Assembly: GCF_004014715.1 (NCBI RefSeq)
Contig: NZ_CP034835.1
Span: 248,001 to 312,000, forward strand
DNA from: Pseudoalteromonas sp. R3
GTDB taxonomy: Bacteria; Pseudomonadota; Gammaproteobacteria; Enterobacterales; Alteromonadaceae
Direction: 5' to 3'
DNA length: 64,000 bases
Positions 9,847 to 25,236 of the stretch are shown here, piece by piece; position 1 is the first letter of the stretch; each line of letters starts with the position of its first letter. A program made the position numbers and the translations under genes. Below the pieces are notes generated by a model that saw only the letters and a list, made by a program, of their open reading frames with translations, searched no databases and was not told where the DNA came from.

Positions 9847-10427
9847 ATGCTACTTATGATAGACAATTATGATTCATTTACGTTCAATTTAGTGCAATAT
9901 TTTCAACGCCTTGACCAGGAAGTTGTGGTACATCGCAACGACACTCTTTCGGTTGCAGATATTCGTGCACTTAATCCGGACCACATTGTGATTTCACCAG
10001 GGCCGTGCTCACCTAATGAAGCAGGTATTTCACTCTCTGTGGTTGATGCGTTTGGGGGTCAAATTCCAATTCTGGGATCTGTCTTGGTCATCAAACCATA
10101 GCACAGGCACTTGGGGCGAAAGTCGTGCGGGCGAAGCAAGTGATGCATGGCAAAACCTCAATGCTGGTGCATAACCAAGGGGGATCTTTTAATGGATTGC
10201 CTGAGCGATTTGAGGTGTGCCGATATCATTCGCTGGTGGTGCAGCAGAATAGTTTACCAGACTCGCTTGAAGTGACAGCCTGGACGCAAAATACGGCGGG
10301 CGAACTAGATGAAATCATGGGCTTATGCCATACTGAGCGAGCGTTGGAAGGTGTTCAGTTCCACCCTGAAGCCATTCTTACCGAGCATGGCCTGCAGCTA
10401 CTTGATAACTTTATAAGTCGCTTCTAA
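9847..10427 (+). pseudogene. pabA: aminodeoxychorismate synthase glutaminase subunit, frameshifted
   Basis: Class I glutamine amidotransferase (PabA/TrpG type) that supplies ammonia for p-aminobenzoate (folate) or anthranilate synthesis. The first segment starts [19 protein letters not shown] and carries the oxyanion region ISPGPCSP. The frame breaks just before the nucleophile motif. Adding one G to the GGG at 10074-10076 restores GICLGHQ with the catalytic Cys. The second segment holds the His-Glu pair in [14 protein letters not shown]. The repaired protein is about 193 residues, normal for the family. Position next to ast/argD genes favours pabA over trpG, as in enterobacteria. As read, the product would lack its catalytic residues. 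Confidence 0.87.
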
Positions 10428-10471
10428 CCTTAAAAAAGTAATCCAGACAATACCAAAAAAGAACATAATTG

Positions 10472-11647
10472 ATGACTGAAGACATTAGGCAATCTCGGAT
10501 AGCACAAGCTCTGGCAGAGCGTGCCCATGATGTACTAATTAGCCATAACTTTGCTCAGCAGCAGATCGGCTACATTCATACTTTTGATATGAATTTCGGT
10601 GAGCGTATACCTCAACGCACTATGCTGGAGGTAGAACTTGCTGCGGCCACAAAACGTCAGGAGCGTAGTACCAGTCATCACAAGTACATTGCCAAGGCCA
10701 GTACGCACTTACATCAGGTTATCGAGTCCGCTATCAACACGCAGCTGGAAGACTTAGACACGATTTACCACGAAGTAGTTGGGATCCAGGAGGCGGTACC
10801 AACTGTGCTGGATATTCTGGCGGTGAAATCGGCATCAGTTGGTCGTTTGGAGCCTCTGGTTAACGACTTGTCCTGGCTAGGCCGTGACCTGGTGTCTTTG
10901 GTTAACCTGCCTCAGTATCGTAAAAAAAGTGCCAAAGGTACGACGGTCAAAGTTGACACACCCGCACTGGCATTGCGTTATCTGGGTCTGGAAAACCTGC
11001 AAATGGTGATCCCGACCTTCGCGATGCGTCACTGGATGCCGCATTCAACTGAGCCTTTCCCACTGTTGAAGCGTAAATTGCGTGATATGAGTATGGCAAC
11101 TGCCATCGCCGCCAAAACACTGGCCCCGCTGTACGACGTAAAAGAGCAGCATGCATTTACGCTGGGGATGTTACTGGATGTCGGCAAAATTGCGCTAACA
11201 CGTCTGTATCTGCGTACTTTTGAGCGGGTCTGGCAGGGTAAAGTGAAAATTGCCCGCGATAAAAAGCAAAAAGACCTGCATACGGCACTGGTTGGATTGG
11301 AGCCCGATCCTTTGTTTCTGCGTAACTTGTTGCTGGAGCATTCGGCAACGGTGTCACAGTATCTTATTGAGCGGATGGAGTTCCGATACTTGCCATTTAA
11401 TGCGGCGATGGAAGAGTTTTCGCAAAGCTATCTGCCAAAGTCGCATAATCATGCTGCTGAGCAATTGCCACTGACCCAGGTGGTGCGCAAGGCTTATTGC
11501 TATGCCCAATATCAGGTACTTAAGGACACCCATTTACTTGAGCCTGATGAAGCTAAAGACTGGCTCGCCTTTAATCAGCTCACCACTGAAGAGCAGGATC
11601 TGCTGTCAAAAACAGCACTACAAAGCCTGCAATTGACAATTCTTTAA
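10472..11647 (+). CDS. HDOD-domain protein
   Basis: 391 residues from the ATG at 10472 (an in-frame TTG lies 3 bp earlier). The region from about residue 100 to 300 has the HDOD pattern: LDILAVKSASVGRLEPLVNDLSWLG, then KLRDMSMATAIAAKTLAPLYD, then FTLGMLLDVGKIAL. HDOD proteins are HD-like but usually lack the metal-binding His-Asp pair and serve as signalling or scaffold proteins in bacterial stress, motility and c-di-GMP circuits. The N-terminal 90 residues are not recognised. The gene sits between pabA and argD with no obvious metabolic link. Confidence 0.8.
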   Translation: MTEDIRQSRIAQALAERAHDVLISHNFAQQQIGYIHTFDMNFGERIPQRTMLEVELAAATKRQERSTSHHKYIAKASTHLHQVIESAINTQLEDLDTIYHEVVGIQEAVPTVLDILAVKSASVGRLEPLVNDLSWLGRDLVSLVNLPQYRKKSAKGTTVKVDTPALALRYLGLENLQMVIPTFAMRHWMPHSTEPFPLLKRKLRDMSMATAIAAKTLAPLYDVKEQHAFTLGMLLDVGKIALTRLYLRTFERVWQGKVKIARDKKQKDLHTALVGLEPDPLFLRNLLLEHSATVSQYLIERMEFRYLPFNAAMEEFSQSYLPKSHNHAAEQLPLTQVVRKAYCYAQYQVLKDTHLLEPDEAKDWLAFNQLTTEEQDLLSKTALQSLQLTIL

Positions 11648-13181
<1,534 letters not shown>

Positions 13182-13257
13182 TACCAGTTGGTGACATGTG
13201 GGTCGCACTTGTGCGTGCGACTCATCTATCTACATTTTTTGAGGAGTAAGCGGGCTC

Positions 13258-15771
<2,514 letters not shown>

Positions 15772-15822
15772 AATCTTACTCAGAGAGAATAAATGCTTAT
15801 TTTCTCACTCTTTAGTATTGGA

Positions 15823-15857
15823 AAAAGCAGCCAAGCGTCAAACTTGGCTGCTTTTTT
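15823..15857 (+). terminator. rho-independent terminator after astD
   Basis: GCAGCCAAG pairs with CTTGGCTGC around a 7-nt loop and is followed by six T, with A-residues upstream pairing into the tail. It closes the ast operon. Confidence 0.92.
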
Positions 15858-15923
15858 GTTGGTCTGCAAATATCAAAAGTAGCAATCAAAACTAGTTTCT
15901 GCTTAAATCAATAGGAGATGTCA

Positions 15924-16286
15924 TTGATACATTCAGGTGGGCAATATATGGTTTTAGATAAACAAGGATACGATGAGTTAGTCATGTACCTAACGCAACA
16001 CTTAGCCTTGTTTGAGAAGCCGGGTGTGGTGAAAGCCAATGCACCTAAGGTGTTGGAGTTAATAGAAGATGTGATTGCTGAGCACGTGATCCGCCTCTGT
16101 GAGCAACATACCGGATTGACGACCGAACAACGTAGCCTGATAGTCAGAGAAGTTGACGGCATTGTATATGATTTGCAGGAAGTTCTTTCCAGCGTCACTG
16201 AGCAGCGCGTCACCGAAGAACAAAGAGAGTTTATTGAGGAGTTCGCCGGGCTGGTTAAAAACCTGTTCGACAATGCAATAAACTGA
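15924..16286 (+). CDS. small conserved protein, possibly DUF3802
   Basis: About 120-residue, acidic, mostly helical protein with no signal peptide or membrane segment. It resembles the DUF3802 family of marine gammaproteobacteria (pattern YDELVMYLTQHLALFE near the start), but this is from memory and tentative. The start is uncertain: a TTG at 15924 has AGGAG six bases upstream; an ATG at 15918 sits too close to that site; an ATG at 15948 has AGGTGG upstream. No function is known. A terminator follows, so it is monocistronic. Confidence 0.6.
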   Translation: MIHSGGQYMVLDKQGYDELVMYLTQHLALFEKPGVVKANAPKVLELIEDVIAEHVIRLCEQHTGLTTEQRSLIVREVDGIVYDLQEVLSSVTEQRVTEEQREFIEEFAGLVKNLFDNAIN

Positions 16287-16315
16287 TGCAGTCGTGGCTG
16301 CTATGTATCAAATAT

Positions 16316-16337
16316 AACACCGCCTAATGGCGGTGTT
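16316..16337 (+). terminator. rho-independent terminator
   Basis: AACACCGCC, a TAAT loop and GGCGGTGTT form a perfect 9-bp stem followed by a T-rich tail. It ends the small upstream gene. It also shows that the ATG at 16327, inside the loop and stem, is not a real start for the next gene. Confidence 0.85.
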
Positions 16338-16368
16338 ATTAGTTTTAGGAACTCGAGGAATAATAAAC

Positions 16369-16782
16369 ATGCAAGCAAGTGTGAAGTGGGTTGACGGAGA
16401 TACCTTTATTGGTCGCTCTCATTCTGGTCATAACGTGGTATTCGACGCAGGCGCTGACAGCGCAGCGCCCAGTCCGATGGAAATGGTATTGATGTCGGCA
16501 GGCTGCTGTTCATCTGTGGATGTTGTCAGCATTCTAAAAAAAGCCAAACAGGACGTCAGTGATGTCACTGTAGAGCTGACAGCAGAGCGCGCTGAGAGTG
16601 CCCCTAGAGTATTTACCAAAATCAATCTACACTTTGTGGTGACTGGCAATAATGTGGCTGAAAAGCATCTGGCACGGGCCGTACAATTGTCTGCTGAGAA
16701 GTATTGTTCTGTGGCCTTAATGCTTGAAAAAGCAGTAGAAATTACCCACAGCCATGAAGTGGTTGAAAACAGCGCAAAATAG
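16369..16782 (+). CDS. OsmC-family protein (YhfA-like)
   Basis: 137 residues from the ATG at 16369, preceded by GAGGAATAATAA. The fold is that of the OsmC/Ohr family. The motif SAGCCSSVDVVSILKK carries the conserved cysteine of the first active-site segment; the second is in SAEKYCSVALMLEKA. It is closest in style to YhfA, a poorly characterised OsmC paralog found near crp in enterobacteria, rather than to Ohr. Likely a cytosolic thiol-dependent protein with peroxidase-like chemistry; the substrate is unknown. It is followed by speD after 86 bp. Confidence 0.82.
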   Translation: MQASVKWVDGDTFIGRSHSGHNVVFDAGADSAAPSPMEMVLMSAGCCSSVDVVSILKKAKQDVSDVTVELTAERAESAPRVFTKINLHFVVTGNNVAEKHLARAVQLSAEKYCSVALMLEKAVEITHSHEVVENSAK

Positions 16783-16868
16783 TGCTTTTTCGAGACGCTA
16801 TTTTCGTATAAAATCCGCGAACTTTTATTTCTGCAGCGCAGATTTTCACGTTTTAAGGTGGGTCTATC

Positions 16869-17672
16869 GTGAACAAGCCCTTTGATAAAATTAAACTCCA
16901 CGGCTTTAACAACTTAACTAAGAGTTTAAGCTTTAGTATCTATGATATTTGCTATGCCAAGACCGAGCAGCAGCGCAAAGAATATCTAGAATACATCGAT
17001 GAACAGTACAGTGCTGACCGTCTGACCGACATTCTGCGCGATGTTGTCGATATCATTGGTGCCAATGTACTGAATATTGCCCGCCAGGACTACGATCCTC
17101 AGGGTGCCAGTGTCACCATCTTGGTATCAGAAGAGCCAGTTGAGCAGCAGACGTTTGACAGCAATGAAACACCAGGTCCATTACCGGATTCTGTGGTCGC
17201 GCACCTGGATAAAAGCCATATTTGTGTGCACACCTATCCTGAAGCGCATCCGCATGATGGTATTTGTACATTCCGTGCTGATATTGAAGTCTCGACCTGT
17301 GGCATTATTTCACCACTGAAGGCACTGAATTTCCTGATCCATAAGCTGGAGTCAGACGTGGTGACCATTGACTATCGTGTACGTGGTTTCACTCGCGACG
17401 TAAATGGTGTAAAGCACTACATCGACCATGCTATCCACTCTATCCAGAATTACATGACGGAAGATACCAAAGAGGCGTATCACATGGTGGATGTGAATGT
17501 GTATCAGGAAAATCTGTTCCACACTAAGATGATGCTTAAAGAAACTGATCTGAACACCTATTTGTTCGGTATCACAACAGATGATCTGGATGCAGATGAA
17601 GAAGAGCAGATCCGCGAGCGTCTGAATCGCGAGATCCAGGAAGTGTTCTACGGTCGCAACCTGCCGGAATAA
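16869..17672 (+). CDS. speD: S-adenosylmethionine decarboxylase proenzyme
   Basis: 267 residues, GTG start. Makes decarboxylated SAM, the aminopropyl donor for spermidine. It is a pyruvoyl enzyme: the self-cleavage site lies at Lys-Ser in [14 protein letters not shown], where the serine becomes the pyruvoyl group. Conserved N-terminal [18 protein letters not shown] and C-terminal [10 protein letters not shown] place it in the long gammaproteobacterial class (E. coli 264 residues). speE is not adjacent. A strong bidirectional terminator follows. Confidence 0.96.
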   Translation: MNKPFDKIKLHGFNNLTKSLSFSIYDICYAKTEQQRKEYLEYIDEQYSADRLTDILRDVVDIIGANVLNIARQDYDPQGASVTILVSEEPVEQQTFDSNETPGPLPDSVVAHLDKSHICVHTYPEAHPHDGICTFRADIEVSTCGIISPLKALNFLIHKLESDVVTIDYRVRGFTRDVNGVKHYIDHAIHSIQNYMTEDTKEAYHMVDVNVYQENLFHTKMMLKETDLNTYLFGITTDDLDADEEEQIRERLNREIQEVFYGRNLPE

Positions 17673-17691
17673 TTAGCGGGTATTAACCGTT

Positions 17692-17720
17692 AAAAAAGGC
17701 GCTCACTGAGCGCCTTTTTT
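17692..17720. terminator. bidirectional terminator
   Basis: GGCGCTC, ACT, GAGCGCC flanked by A6 on the left and T6 on the right. It serves speD and, in reverse, the converging TonB-receptor gene. Confidence 0.93.
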
Positions 17721-17750
17721 GTTTCATACTCGTTCGAATTGATATGGGGC

Positions 17751-19844
17751 TTACAAATCGTAGGTGAAGGTCAGGCCAAAGACTCGCGGCTCACCATACT
17801 GAACGTAGTTCCGCGGCGTGTAGCCATCGCGTGGATCATTACCAAAGTAAAAGCCTCTGACCGGGACATCACGGTCGGCCAGATTACGACCCCAGGCAGT
17901 CAGCGACCATTGTTCACCATAATAACTTACGCTGGCATTGATCAGGTTCTGACTCGGTGCCTGCTCATTGTGGCTGTCCGAGAAGAAGTAATCATCTTTA
18001 CCTTCGACACCCACACTCAGCACCAGGTTTTCCAGCACGCTATAGTCTGCCGAGAAGGCATACTGATACTTGGGCGCCTGCGCCTGCTCGCGACCATCGA
18101 AGTTGGCACCTGAGGTGGTTACAAAGTCTTCTATTTTTGTGTCCAGATAGCCGAGACTGTAGTTCAGCGTCAGCTGATCCGTGATCAGGCGCTGGCCTTC
18201 GATTTCCAGACCATAGTTTTCGCCTTTACCCGCATTGCTGATGAAGCCGGCAAATTGCACACCGTCAATGCGCCACTGTTTAAGCTGCATGTCTTCGCGT
18301 TCCATATAGAATGCGGTAACAGACAGGGTGTGTTTTTTATCTTCAGACTGGCCTTTTACGCCAAATTCCGCATTCCACAGATATTCTGGCTCAAACGAAA
18401 ATGCTGAGGCTGGAATGCTGAACCCTTCATCTTTGGCTTTGGCCAGCGCTTCACCATTGGCGCCGCCGACCTTATAACCCCGGCTCAGGCTGGTATAGAT
18501 CATGGTACGAGGCACAACCTGATACTCCAGCGCTAGCTTACCACCGACCATAGTGTCATCCTGATCTATGGCAAAACCATTGATATCCAGATATTCGCTG
18601 TCATAGCGTTCAACTCGCAATCCCGTGATCAGTCGGGTCTGATCATTCAGATGTGTGACTTTTTGACCGAATAGCGCCTGACTGGAGACATCATAGCTGG
18701 AGCGAAAATCATTGCTCAGCCAGGTGTACTGACGGGTCAGGTCGACATCACGACGCTGTGCGTAAGCACCGAGCACCCAGTCGCCCTGCTTGTCCATTAG
18801 TTTGACTTCCAGCGTGCCACGTTCGTGATCGCGCAGGTAGTTATCAAAGCCAACATAGTGATCCGGGTGTAACCCGGCGGCGCAAAGCTTCGGCTGGGTC
18901 GCGTCATGGCAGGTCCAGTCTTCATCGTAGCTATATTCTGTATCGGCTTGCAGCCCTGTGCCCTGGACTTCAATATCAAAAGCACTCAGGCCGGTATACA
19001 GGGCGCTAAGTGCAAAGGCATCACTTTCCTGGGTGTCTTTACCTGGCTGGTTAGCCACACTGTTACGTGTATTGTCCAGCGTAAAGCCATCATAGCCGTT
19101 ATCAATATCAATATGGTGTATGGCCAGGTTCACAGTCAATGCGTCTGTCAGCTGGCTGCTTAGTTTAAAACGGGCCAGACTCTCTTCCTGGTCCTGAGTG
19201 GGTTTATTCAGGTAAAGGTTATCAACGTAACCATCCGAGCCGCGTTGATATATACTGATCCGGGCTGCGGTGTTATCGGTCAATCCCGTACCTGCGGCCA
19301 GACCCGCTTCATAGCTGTTGTAGTTTCCGGCGCCTATGCGCAGTTTCAGGTCCGTGTCCTGAGTTGGAGCATGAGACTGCAGATCAATTATTCCGCCCAT
19401 TGCATCGGCACCAAAACGCGTTCCCTGAGGACCGCGATACAAGGTCACCTGATCAATATCAAACAGCAAAGCACTGCCACCCAGTCCCGAGTAGTTAATG
19501 CCATCGACCAGCATACCTACACTCGGGGTAATGGGGTCAACAAACTGAGAGCGCAGGCCTACGCCACGGATCTGCACGAAGCGACCTCGTGAGGCTCCTG
19601 CGGTAAAGTTCACATTGGCAGTGCTGTTCAGTAACTCGTCCAGGTAACTTGCGCCGCGATGAGTCATTTCAACTTCACCCATTACACTGGCACTGGCGCT
19701 CAATGTTTGTAGAGATTCTCTTTGAAAGTCACCGGTGACCTCAATGGTTTCAAGGGGCGCGGCGGTACGAGGTTCATCAGCTGCGGCTTGGTATGACAGG
19801 GCAGCCAACAGGCTGATGCTAAGCGAAGAAAGTTTAAGCTTCAT
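17751..19844 (-). CDS. TonB-dependent outer-membrane receptor
   Basis: 697 residues. A signal peptide (cleavage near AAADEP, residue 23) is followed by a TonB-box-like ETIEVTG, a plug domain (about 50-160, with IRGVGLRSQF and LYRGPQGTRFGADAMGG) and a 22-stranded barrel to the C-terminus. It uses energy from TonB-ExbBD to import a bound ligand across the outer membrane. Nothing nearby identifies the ligand: no siderophore, vitamin or sugar genes adjoin it. The downstream thiamine operon is on the other strand, over 1 kb away, and is not evidence for thiamine uptake. Confidence 0.93.
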   Translation of the reverse strand: MKLKLSSLSISLLAALSYQAAADEPRTAAPLETIEVTGDFQRESLQTLSASASVMGEVEMTHRGASYLDELLNSTANVNFTAGASRGRFVQIRGVGLRSQFVDPITPSVGMLVDGINYSGLGGSALLFDIDQVTLYRGPQGTRFGADAMGGIIDLQSHAPTQDTDLKLRIGAGNYNSYEAGLAAGTGLTDNTAARISIYQRGSDGYVDNLYLNKPTQDQEESLARFKLSSQLTDALTVNLAIHHIDIDNGYDGFTLDNTRNSVANQPGKDTQESDAFALSALYTGLSAFDIEVQGTGLQADTEYSYDEDWTCHDATQPKLCAAGLHPDHYVGFDNYLRDHERGTLEVKLMDKQGDWVLGAYAQRRDVDLTRQYTWLSNDFRSSYDVSSQALFGQKVTHLNDQTRLITGLRVERYDSEYLDINGFAIDQDDTMVGGKLALEYQVVPRTMIYTSLSRGYKVGGANGEALAKAKDEGFSIPASAFSFEPEYLWNAEFGVKGQSEDKKHTLSVTAFYMEREDMQLKQWRIDGVQFAGFISNAGKGENYGLEIEGQRLITDQLTLNYSLGYLDTKIEDFVTTSGANFDGREQAQAPKYQYAFSADYSVLENLVLSVGVEGKDDYFFSDSHNEQAPSQNLINASVSYYGEQWSLTAWGRNLADRDVPVRGFYFGNDPRDGYTPRNYVQYGEPRVFGLTFTYDL

Positions 19845-19949
19845 GTCTTATCTTGTTCCATTTTTGATTGCGCACAGTGTAGCAAAAGCCCGACCAGTTA
19901 ACAGTTAATATGTGTTATAAATTCGGCAACTTAGTCAAGAGGAAAGGCC

Positions 19950-20339
19950 ATGACATTTAAGCTTGATTTCAAAGTCAGGGATTACGAATGTGATCTACAG
20001 GGCATAGTGAATAACAGTGTGTATTTTAATTATCTGGAGCATGCAAGACATGAGTTTTTGATTGCTAATGGTGTCGATTTTGCTGCACTTGCAGAGCAAA
20101 AAATCAACCTGGTGGTGATCCGCTCTGAAATGAATTACAAAGATTCATTGAAACCAGGCGACGCATTTTATGTCGAGGTTGAAACATTGCGGGTCAGTAA
20201 ACTTAAGTTTGCGTTTATCCAGCGTATTATCCGTGCAGAGGACAACAAACTGATGCTGGATGCGGTTGTTACCGGCACTTCCGTGAACGAACGAGGTCGT
20301 CCGTTCCTACCAGAGGAAATTGATCAGCTTTTTGGCTGA
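19950..20339 (+). CDS. acyl-CoA thioesterase, hotdog fold (YbgC/4HBT-like)
   Basis: 129 residues, a single hotdog domain. The motif YECDLQGIVNNSVYFNYLEHAR contains the catalytic Asp-region and Tyr/Glu pattern of 4-hydroxybenzoyl-CoA thioesterase relatives. It would hydrolyse a short or aromatic acyl-CoA in the cytosol; the substrate cannot be told from sequence. AGAGGAAAG precedes the ATG. It is monocistronic, with a terminator 11 bp after the stop. Confidence 0.88.
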   Translation: MTFKLDFKVRDYECDLQGIVNNSVYFNYLEHARHEFLIANGVDFAALAEQKINLVVIRSEMNYKDSLKPGDAFYVEVETLRVSKLKFAFIQRIIRAEDNKLMLDAVVTGTSVNERGRPFLPEEIDQLFG

Positions 20340-20350
20340 TTTTTTGACTA

Positions 20351-20385
20351 AAAAGGCAGAAAATTACAGATTTTTACTGCCTTTT
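20351..20385 (+). terminator. rho-independent terminator
   Basis: AAAAGGCAG and CTGCCTTTT form a 9-bp stem around a long A/T loop directly after the thioesterase gene. Confidence 0.82.
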
Positions 20386-20437
20386 CCACGCCGCCTGACG
20401 TTATAATATTAATCATATTTTAAGCGGTTGGTTTACC

Positions 20438-20857
20438 ATGAAAACTTCCATTCTTTTATGCCTGATGTGCGTATTATTAATGGCATGTTCCAGTACAGGG
20501 AAGGTAACCAGGGAACAGCTTAAGCACTCTCATTGGCAGTTAATTCAGGTTGATGGTCGTCCTGTCACAGAGGCCACACCCATAGAGATAGAATTTCTGG
20601 ACGCATTACAGGTGGTTGGCTTCGCTGGCTGCAATCGGTTTTTTGCCGAGGGCAACATGGAATCTGAGATGCTCACATTGAGTCAATTGGGGATGACCCG
20701 CAAGTCATGCTCAGACACCATTGATACGCAGGAAATGCAATTTTTAGAGATGCTACAACAAGGTGCCAGTGTGACCTTTGTGAATCACAAGCTACAACTG
20801 AAAGGTCGGCAAACCTGGCAATTTAAAGCACTGGACGCAGAGCCTTTGACTAACTAG
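20438..20857 (+). CDS. META-domain lipoprotein (HslJ-like)
   Basis: 139 residues. A lipoprotein signal ends in the lipobox LMAC, so Cys17 would be lipidated. Residues about 28-135 form a META domain as in heat-induced HslJ, with the conserved GCNRFF and the motif SQLGMTRKSC. Family members are linked to envelope stress and aspartate/novobiocin tolerance, but the biochemical role is unknown. It precedes the TPP riboswitch on the same strand by about 30 bp and is unlikely to be part of the thi operon. Confidence 0.85.
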   Translation: MKTSILLCLMCVLLMACSSTGKVTREQLKHSHWQLIQVDGRPVTEATPIEIEFLDALQVVGFAGCNRFFAEGNMESEMLTLSQLGMTRKSCSDTIDTQEMQFLEMLQQGASVTFVNHKLQLKGRQTWQFKALDAEPLTN

Positions 20858-20890
20858 GCGCGATTCAGTACACTTTTTCACAGTTCGTTA

Positions 20891-20975
20891 CTTGTCGGAG
20901 TGCCCATCTGGGCTGAGATCGCAGTATTGCGGGATCCGTGGACCTGATCAGGTTAATGCCTGCGTAGGGAACAAG
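20891..20975 (+). promoter_or_regulatory. TPP riboswitch (THI element)
   Basis: The closing helix pairs CTTGT with ACAAG. Inside are the conserved GGCTGAGAT segment (pyrimidine-sensing arm) and ACCTGATCAGGTTAATGCC followed by GCGTAGGGAA, which match the thi-box aptamer consensus. About 175 nt of leader separates the aptamer from the thiC start codon and would hold the expression platform, including the thiC ribosome-binding site GAGG at 21142. Thiamine pyrophosphate binding should reduce expression of the whole thi operon. Confidence 0.96.
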
Positions 20976-21052
20976 CTACCTAAGTTGGTATATCGTAAGA
21001 TATCTAGGTTGCCAGCCATGTTGTGCCTGTGCCAACATGATCCACTGAATGA

Positions 21053-23104
<2,052 letters not shown>

Positions 23105-23113
23105 TTTAGGATA

Positions 23114-23133
23114 GCGGACCCACCTGGGTCCGC
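23114..23133 (+). other. perfect intercistronic hairpin between thiC and thiO
   Basis: GCGGACCC, ACCT, GGGTCCGC form an 8-bp perfect stem in the 40-bp thiC-thiO gap, ending just before the GGAGG of thiO. There is no T-run, so it is more likely an mRNA-stability or translation element than a terminator. Confidence 0.7.
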
Positions 23134-23144
23134 ATGGAGGCAAG

Positions 23145-24164
23145 ATGTCCCAGACAAACAAACCACGCGTTGCTATTGTTGGCTTTGGCCTGACAGGGCG
23201 GGTTGCAGCCCTGATGCTGGCAGAGCAGTATCAGCTGAGCGTATTTGAGCGCGACCTGGTCGCGACCCCAGCCAGTGTGGGCACTTTAGCGGCGGCGATG
23301 CTCGCCCCCATGGCCGAATCCGTGATCTGTGAACAAGACCTGGCAGAGCAGGGCTTACATGCCATGACCTTATGGCCCGAGTTATTGGCCAAACTTGACG
23401 AGCCGGTGTTCTTTCAGCAGCAGGGCACAGTGATTGTTGCGCATCAGCAAGACAGGGGCGATTTGCTGAGTTTCCAGCGTCGCCTTAAACCACTGGCTGG
23501 CCATCAGGCGCAAAGCCTGGATGGTCACGGCATTGGTGCGCTGGAACCTGAGCTGGCAGGCCGTTTTCATCAGGGGTTGTATTTACCCTGTGAGGGTCAG
23601 CTCGATAATCTGGCATTCTTTGCTGCCAGCCTTAACACCTTGCAGAAAAGGGGCGCGCGCTTTCATGAAGGGTCAAGTGCACACATCGCACAAGGACGGG
23701 TCAATGGTGAGGCGTTTGACTGGATCATTGACTGCCGTGGGCTGGATGCCAAAGACGACAGCCCGGGGCTGCGTGGCGTGCGTGGTGAGGTTGCCCGAAT
23801 CTATGCGCCCGAAGTGAGTTTACAGCGCCCGGTGCGTCTGATGCATCCGCGTTATCCGCTCTATATCGCGCCCAAACCAAATCACGAGTTTGTTATCGGT
23901 GCGACCGAAATTGAATCTCAGGATCGAGGCGAGATCACGGTCCGCTCAACACTGGAGTTGCTTTCTGCCGCATATACGGTACACAGTGGCTTTGCTGAGG
24001 GACGGGTGATGTCGCTGCGCGCAGGTTTGCGCCCGGCGTATAAAGATAATCGCCCGCATATTAGCGTCACTGATAATGTGATCCGCATTAACGGTTTGTA
24101 TCGACATGGCTTTTTGCTGGCACCAGCAGTAGTGCAACAAGCGTTACAACAAGGGGTATTATGA
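23145..24164 (+). CDS. thiO: FAD-dependent glycine oxidase, thiazole synthesis
   Basis: 339 residues. D-amino-acid-oxidase-family flavoprotein that oxidises glycine to dehydroglycine for thiazole formation, replacing ThiH of anaerobic-type pathways. It shows the N-terminal dinucleotide motif VGFGLTGRVAALML and the C-terminal substrate/FAD region MSLRAGLRPAYKDNRPHI with GLYRHGFLLAPA. Presence of ThiO and absence of thiH point to oxygen-dependent thiamine synthesis. It overlaps thiS by 4 bp (ATGA). Confidence 0.9.
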   Translation: MSQTNKPRVAIVGFGLTGRVAALMLAEQYQLSVFERDLVATPASVGTLAAAMLAPMAESVICEQDLAEQGLHAMTLWPELLAKLDEPVFFQQQGTVIVAHQQDRGDLLSFQRRLKPLAGHQAQSLDGHGIGALEPELAGRFHQGLYLPCEGQLDNLAFFAASLNTLQKRGARFHEGSSAHIAQGRVNGEAFDWIIDCRGLDAKDDSPGLRGVRGEVARIYAPEVSLQRPVRLMHPRYPLYIAPKPNHEFVIGATEIESQDRGEITVRSTLELLSAAYTVHSGFAEGRVMSLRAGLRPAYKDNRPHISVTDNVIRINGLYRHGFLLAPAVVQQALQQGVL

Positions 24165-24358
24165 ATATAAGTTACAATGGTCAGGCGCTCACGCTGTCAC
24201 AGCCACAGTCTTTGCTGGAAGTGATTGAAGCACAAGGGGCAAAGGCGCCCTTTGCGGTGGCGCTGAACGGGCAATTTGTGCCGCGCAGCACGTTGGCCCA
24301 GCAGCGACTGCAAGAGGGTGACAGCATCGAGTTGCTATCGCCTATTCAGGGAGGCTAA
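24161..24358 (+). CDS. thiS: sulfur carrier protein
   Basis: 65-residue ubiquitin-fold protein ending in Gly-Gly (LLSPIQGG). The C-terminus is adenylylated by ThiF, converted to a thiocarboxylate and then donates sulfur to ThiG. It overlaps thiO (4 bp) and thiG (1 bp, TAATG), indicating translational coupling. Confidence 0.95.
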   Translation: MNISYNGQALTLSQPQSLLEVIEAQGAKAPFAVALNGQFVPRSTLAQQRLQEGDSIELLSPIQGG

Positions 24359-25152
24359 TGATGCACAGTGATAAACCGTTAACCATTTACGGTGAGCAGT
24401 TCGACAGTCGCTTGCTGATAGGTTCAGCACTTTACCCCTCGCCGGAAATTATGCAGCAAAGCCTGGTGGCTTCGCAGGCGCAAATTGTCACCGTCTCACT
24501 GCGACGCCAGAATTCAGTGTCAGCCGGAGACGACTTTTGGCAACTGATCAAGGACACCGGATTGCGGGTGTTACCTAACACCGCCGGGTGCCACAGTGTT
24601 AAAGAAGTGGTGACACTGGCGCAAATGTGTCGGGAAGTGTTTGCGACTGACTGGATCAAGCTGGAACTGATCGGCGATGAATACAATTTACAACCCGATC
24701 CGATCGCGCTGCTTGAAGCCACCGAAATCCTGATAAAGCAGGGATTTAAAGTGCTGCCGTATTGCACCGATGATTTAGTGGTGTGTCAGCGCCTGGCGGA
24801 TCTGGGCTGCGAAGTACTGATGCCCTGGGGTGCCCCCATTGGCACCGGGAAAGGGTTACTTAATCCTTATAATCTGAAAACCATTCGTGAGCGTTTGCCT
24901 GATCACACCCTGATTGTTGACGCAGGACTCGGTTTACCCTCGCATGCTGTACAGGCCCTGGAACTTGGTTACGATGCCGTGTTGCTGAATTCTGCCATTG
25001 CCGGTGCTGGCTGTCCGGTAACCATGGCCAGTGCTTTTAATCATGCGGTAGTTGCCGGGCGTGCCGCCTATGTGGCGCAGGCCATGCCGGAGAAAGAAGT
25101 TGCAGCGCCTTCCACCCCGACGATGGGGATGCCCTTTTGGCATCAGAATTAA
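24358..25152 (+). CDS. thiG: thiazole synthase
   Basis: 264-residue TIM-barrel enzyme that forms the thiazole phosphate ring from deoxyxylulose phosphate, dehydroglycine and ThiS thiocarboxylate. Visible features are the Schiff-base lysine in [16 protein letters not shown], the phosphate-binding motif [14 protein letters not shown] and [11 protein letters not shown]. Two ATGs at the start (24358 and 24361) are both possible. An 84-bp gap precedes the thiDE fusion. Confidence 0.96.
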   Translation: MMHSDKPLTIYGEQFDSRLLIGSALYPSPEIMQQSLVASQAQIVTVSLRRQNSVSAGDDFWQLIKDTGLRVLPNTAGCHSVKEVVTLAQMCREVFATDWIKLELIGDEYNLQPDPIALLEATEILIKQGFKVLPYCTDDLVVCQRLADLGCEVLMPWGAPIGTGKGLLNPYNLKTIRERLPDHTLIVDAGLGLPSHAVQALELGYDAVLLNSAIAGAGCPVTMASAFNHAVVAGRAAYVAQAMPEKEVAAPSTPTMGMPFWHQN

Positions 25153-25236
25153 ACACGCGCTATAGTGACGCTAAGCCTTTGTGGCGCAAAGTACTTAATC
25201 ATGCGCCCATATTCAACAGAGTAAGTAGGAGTAATT

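Noticed and set aside
17751..19844. Thiamine-specific TonB receptor because of nearby thi operon
   Set aside because: Opposite strand, separate terminators and no riboswitch upstream of it; proximity alone is not enough.
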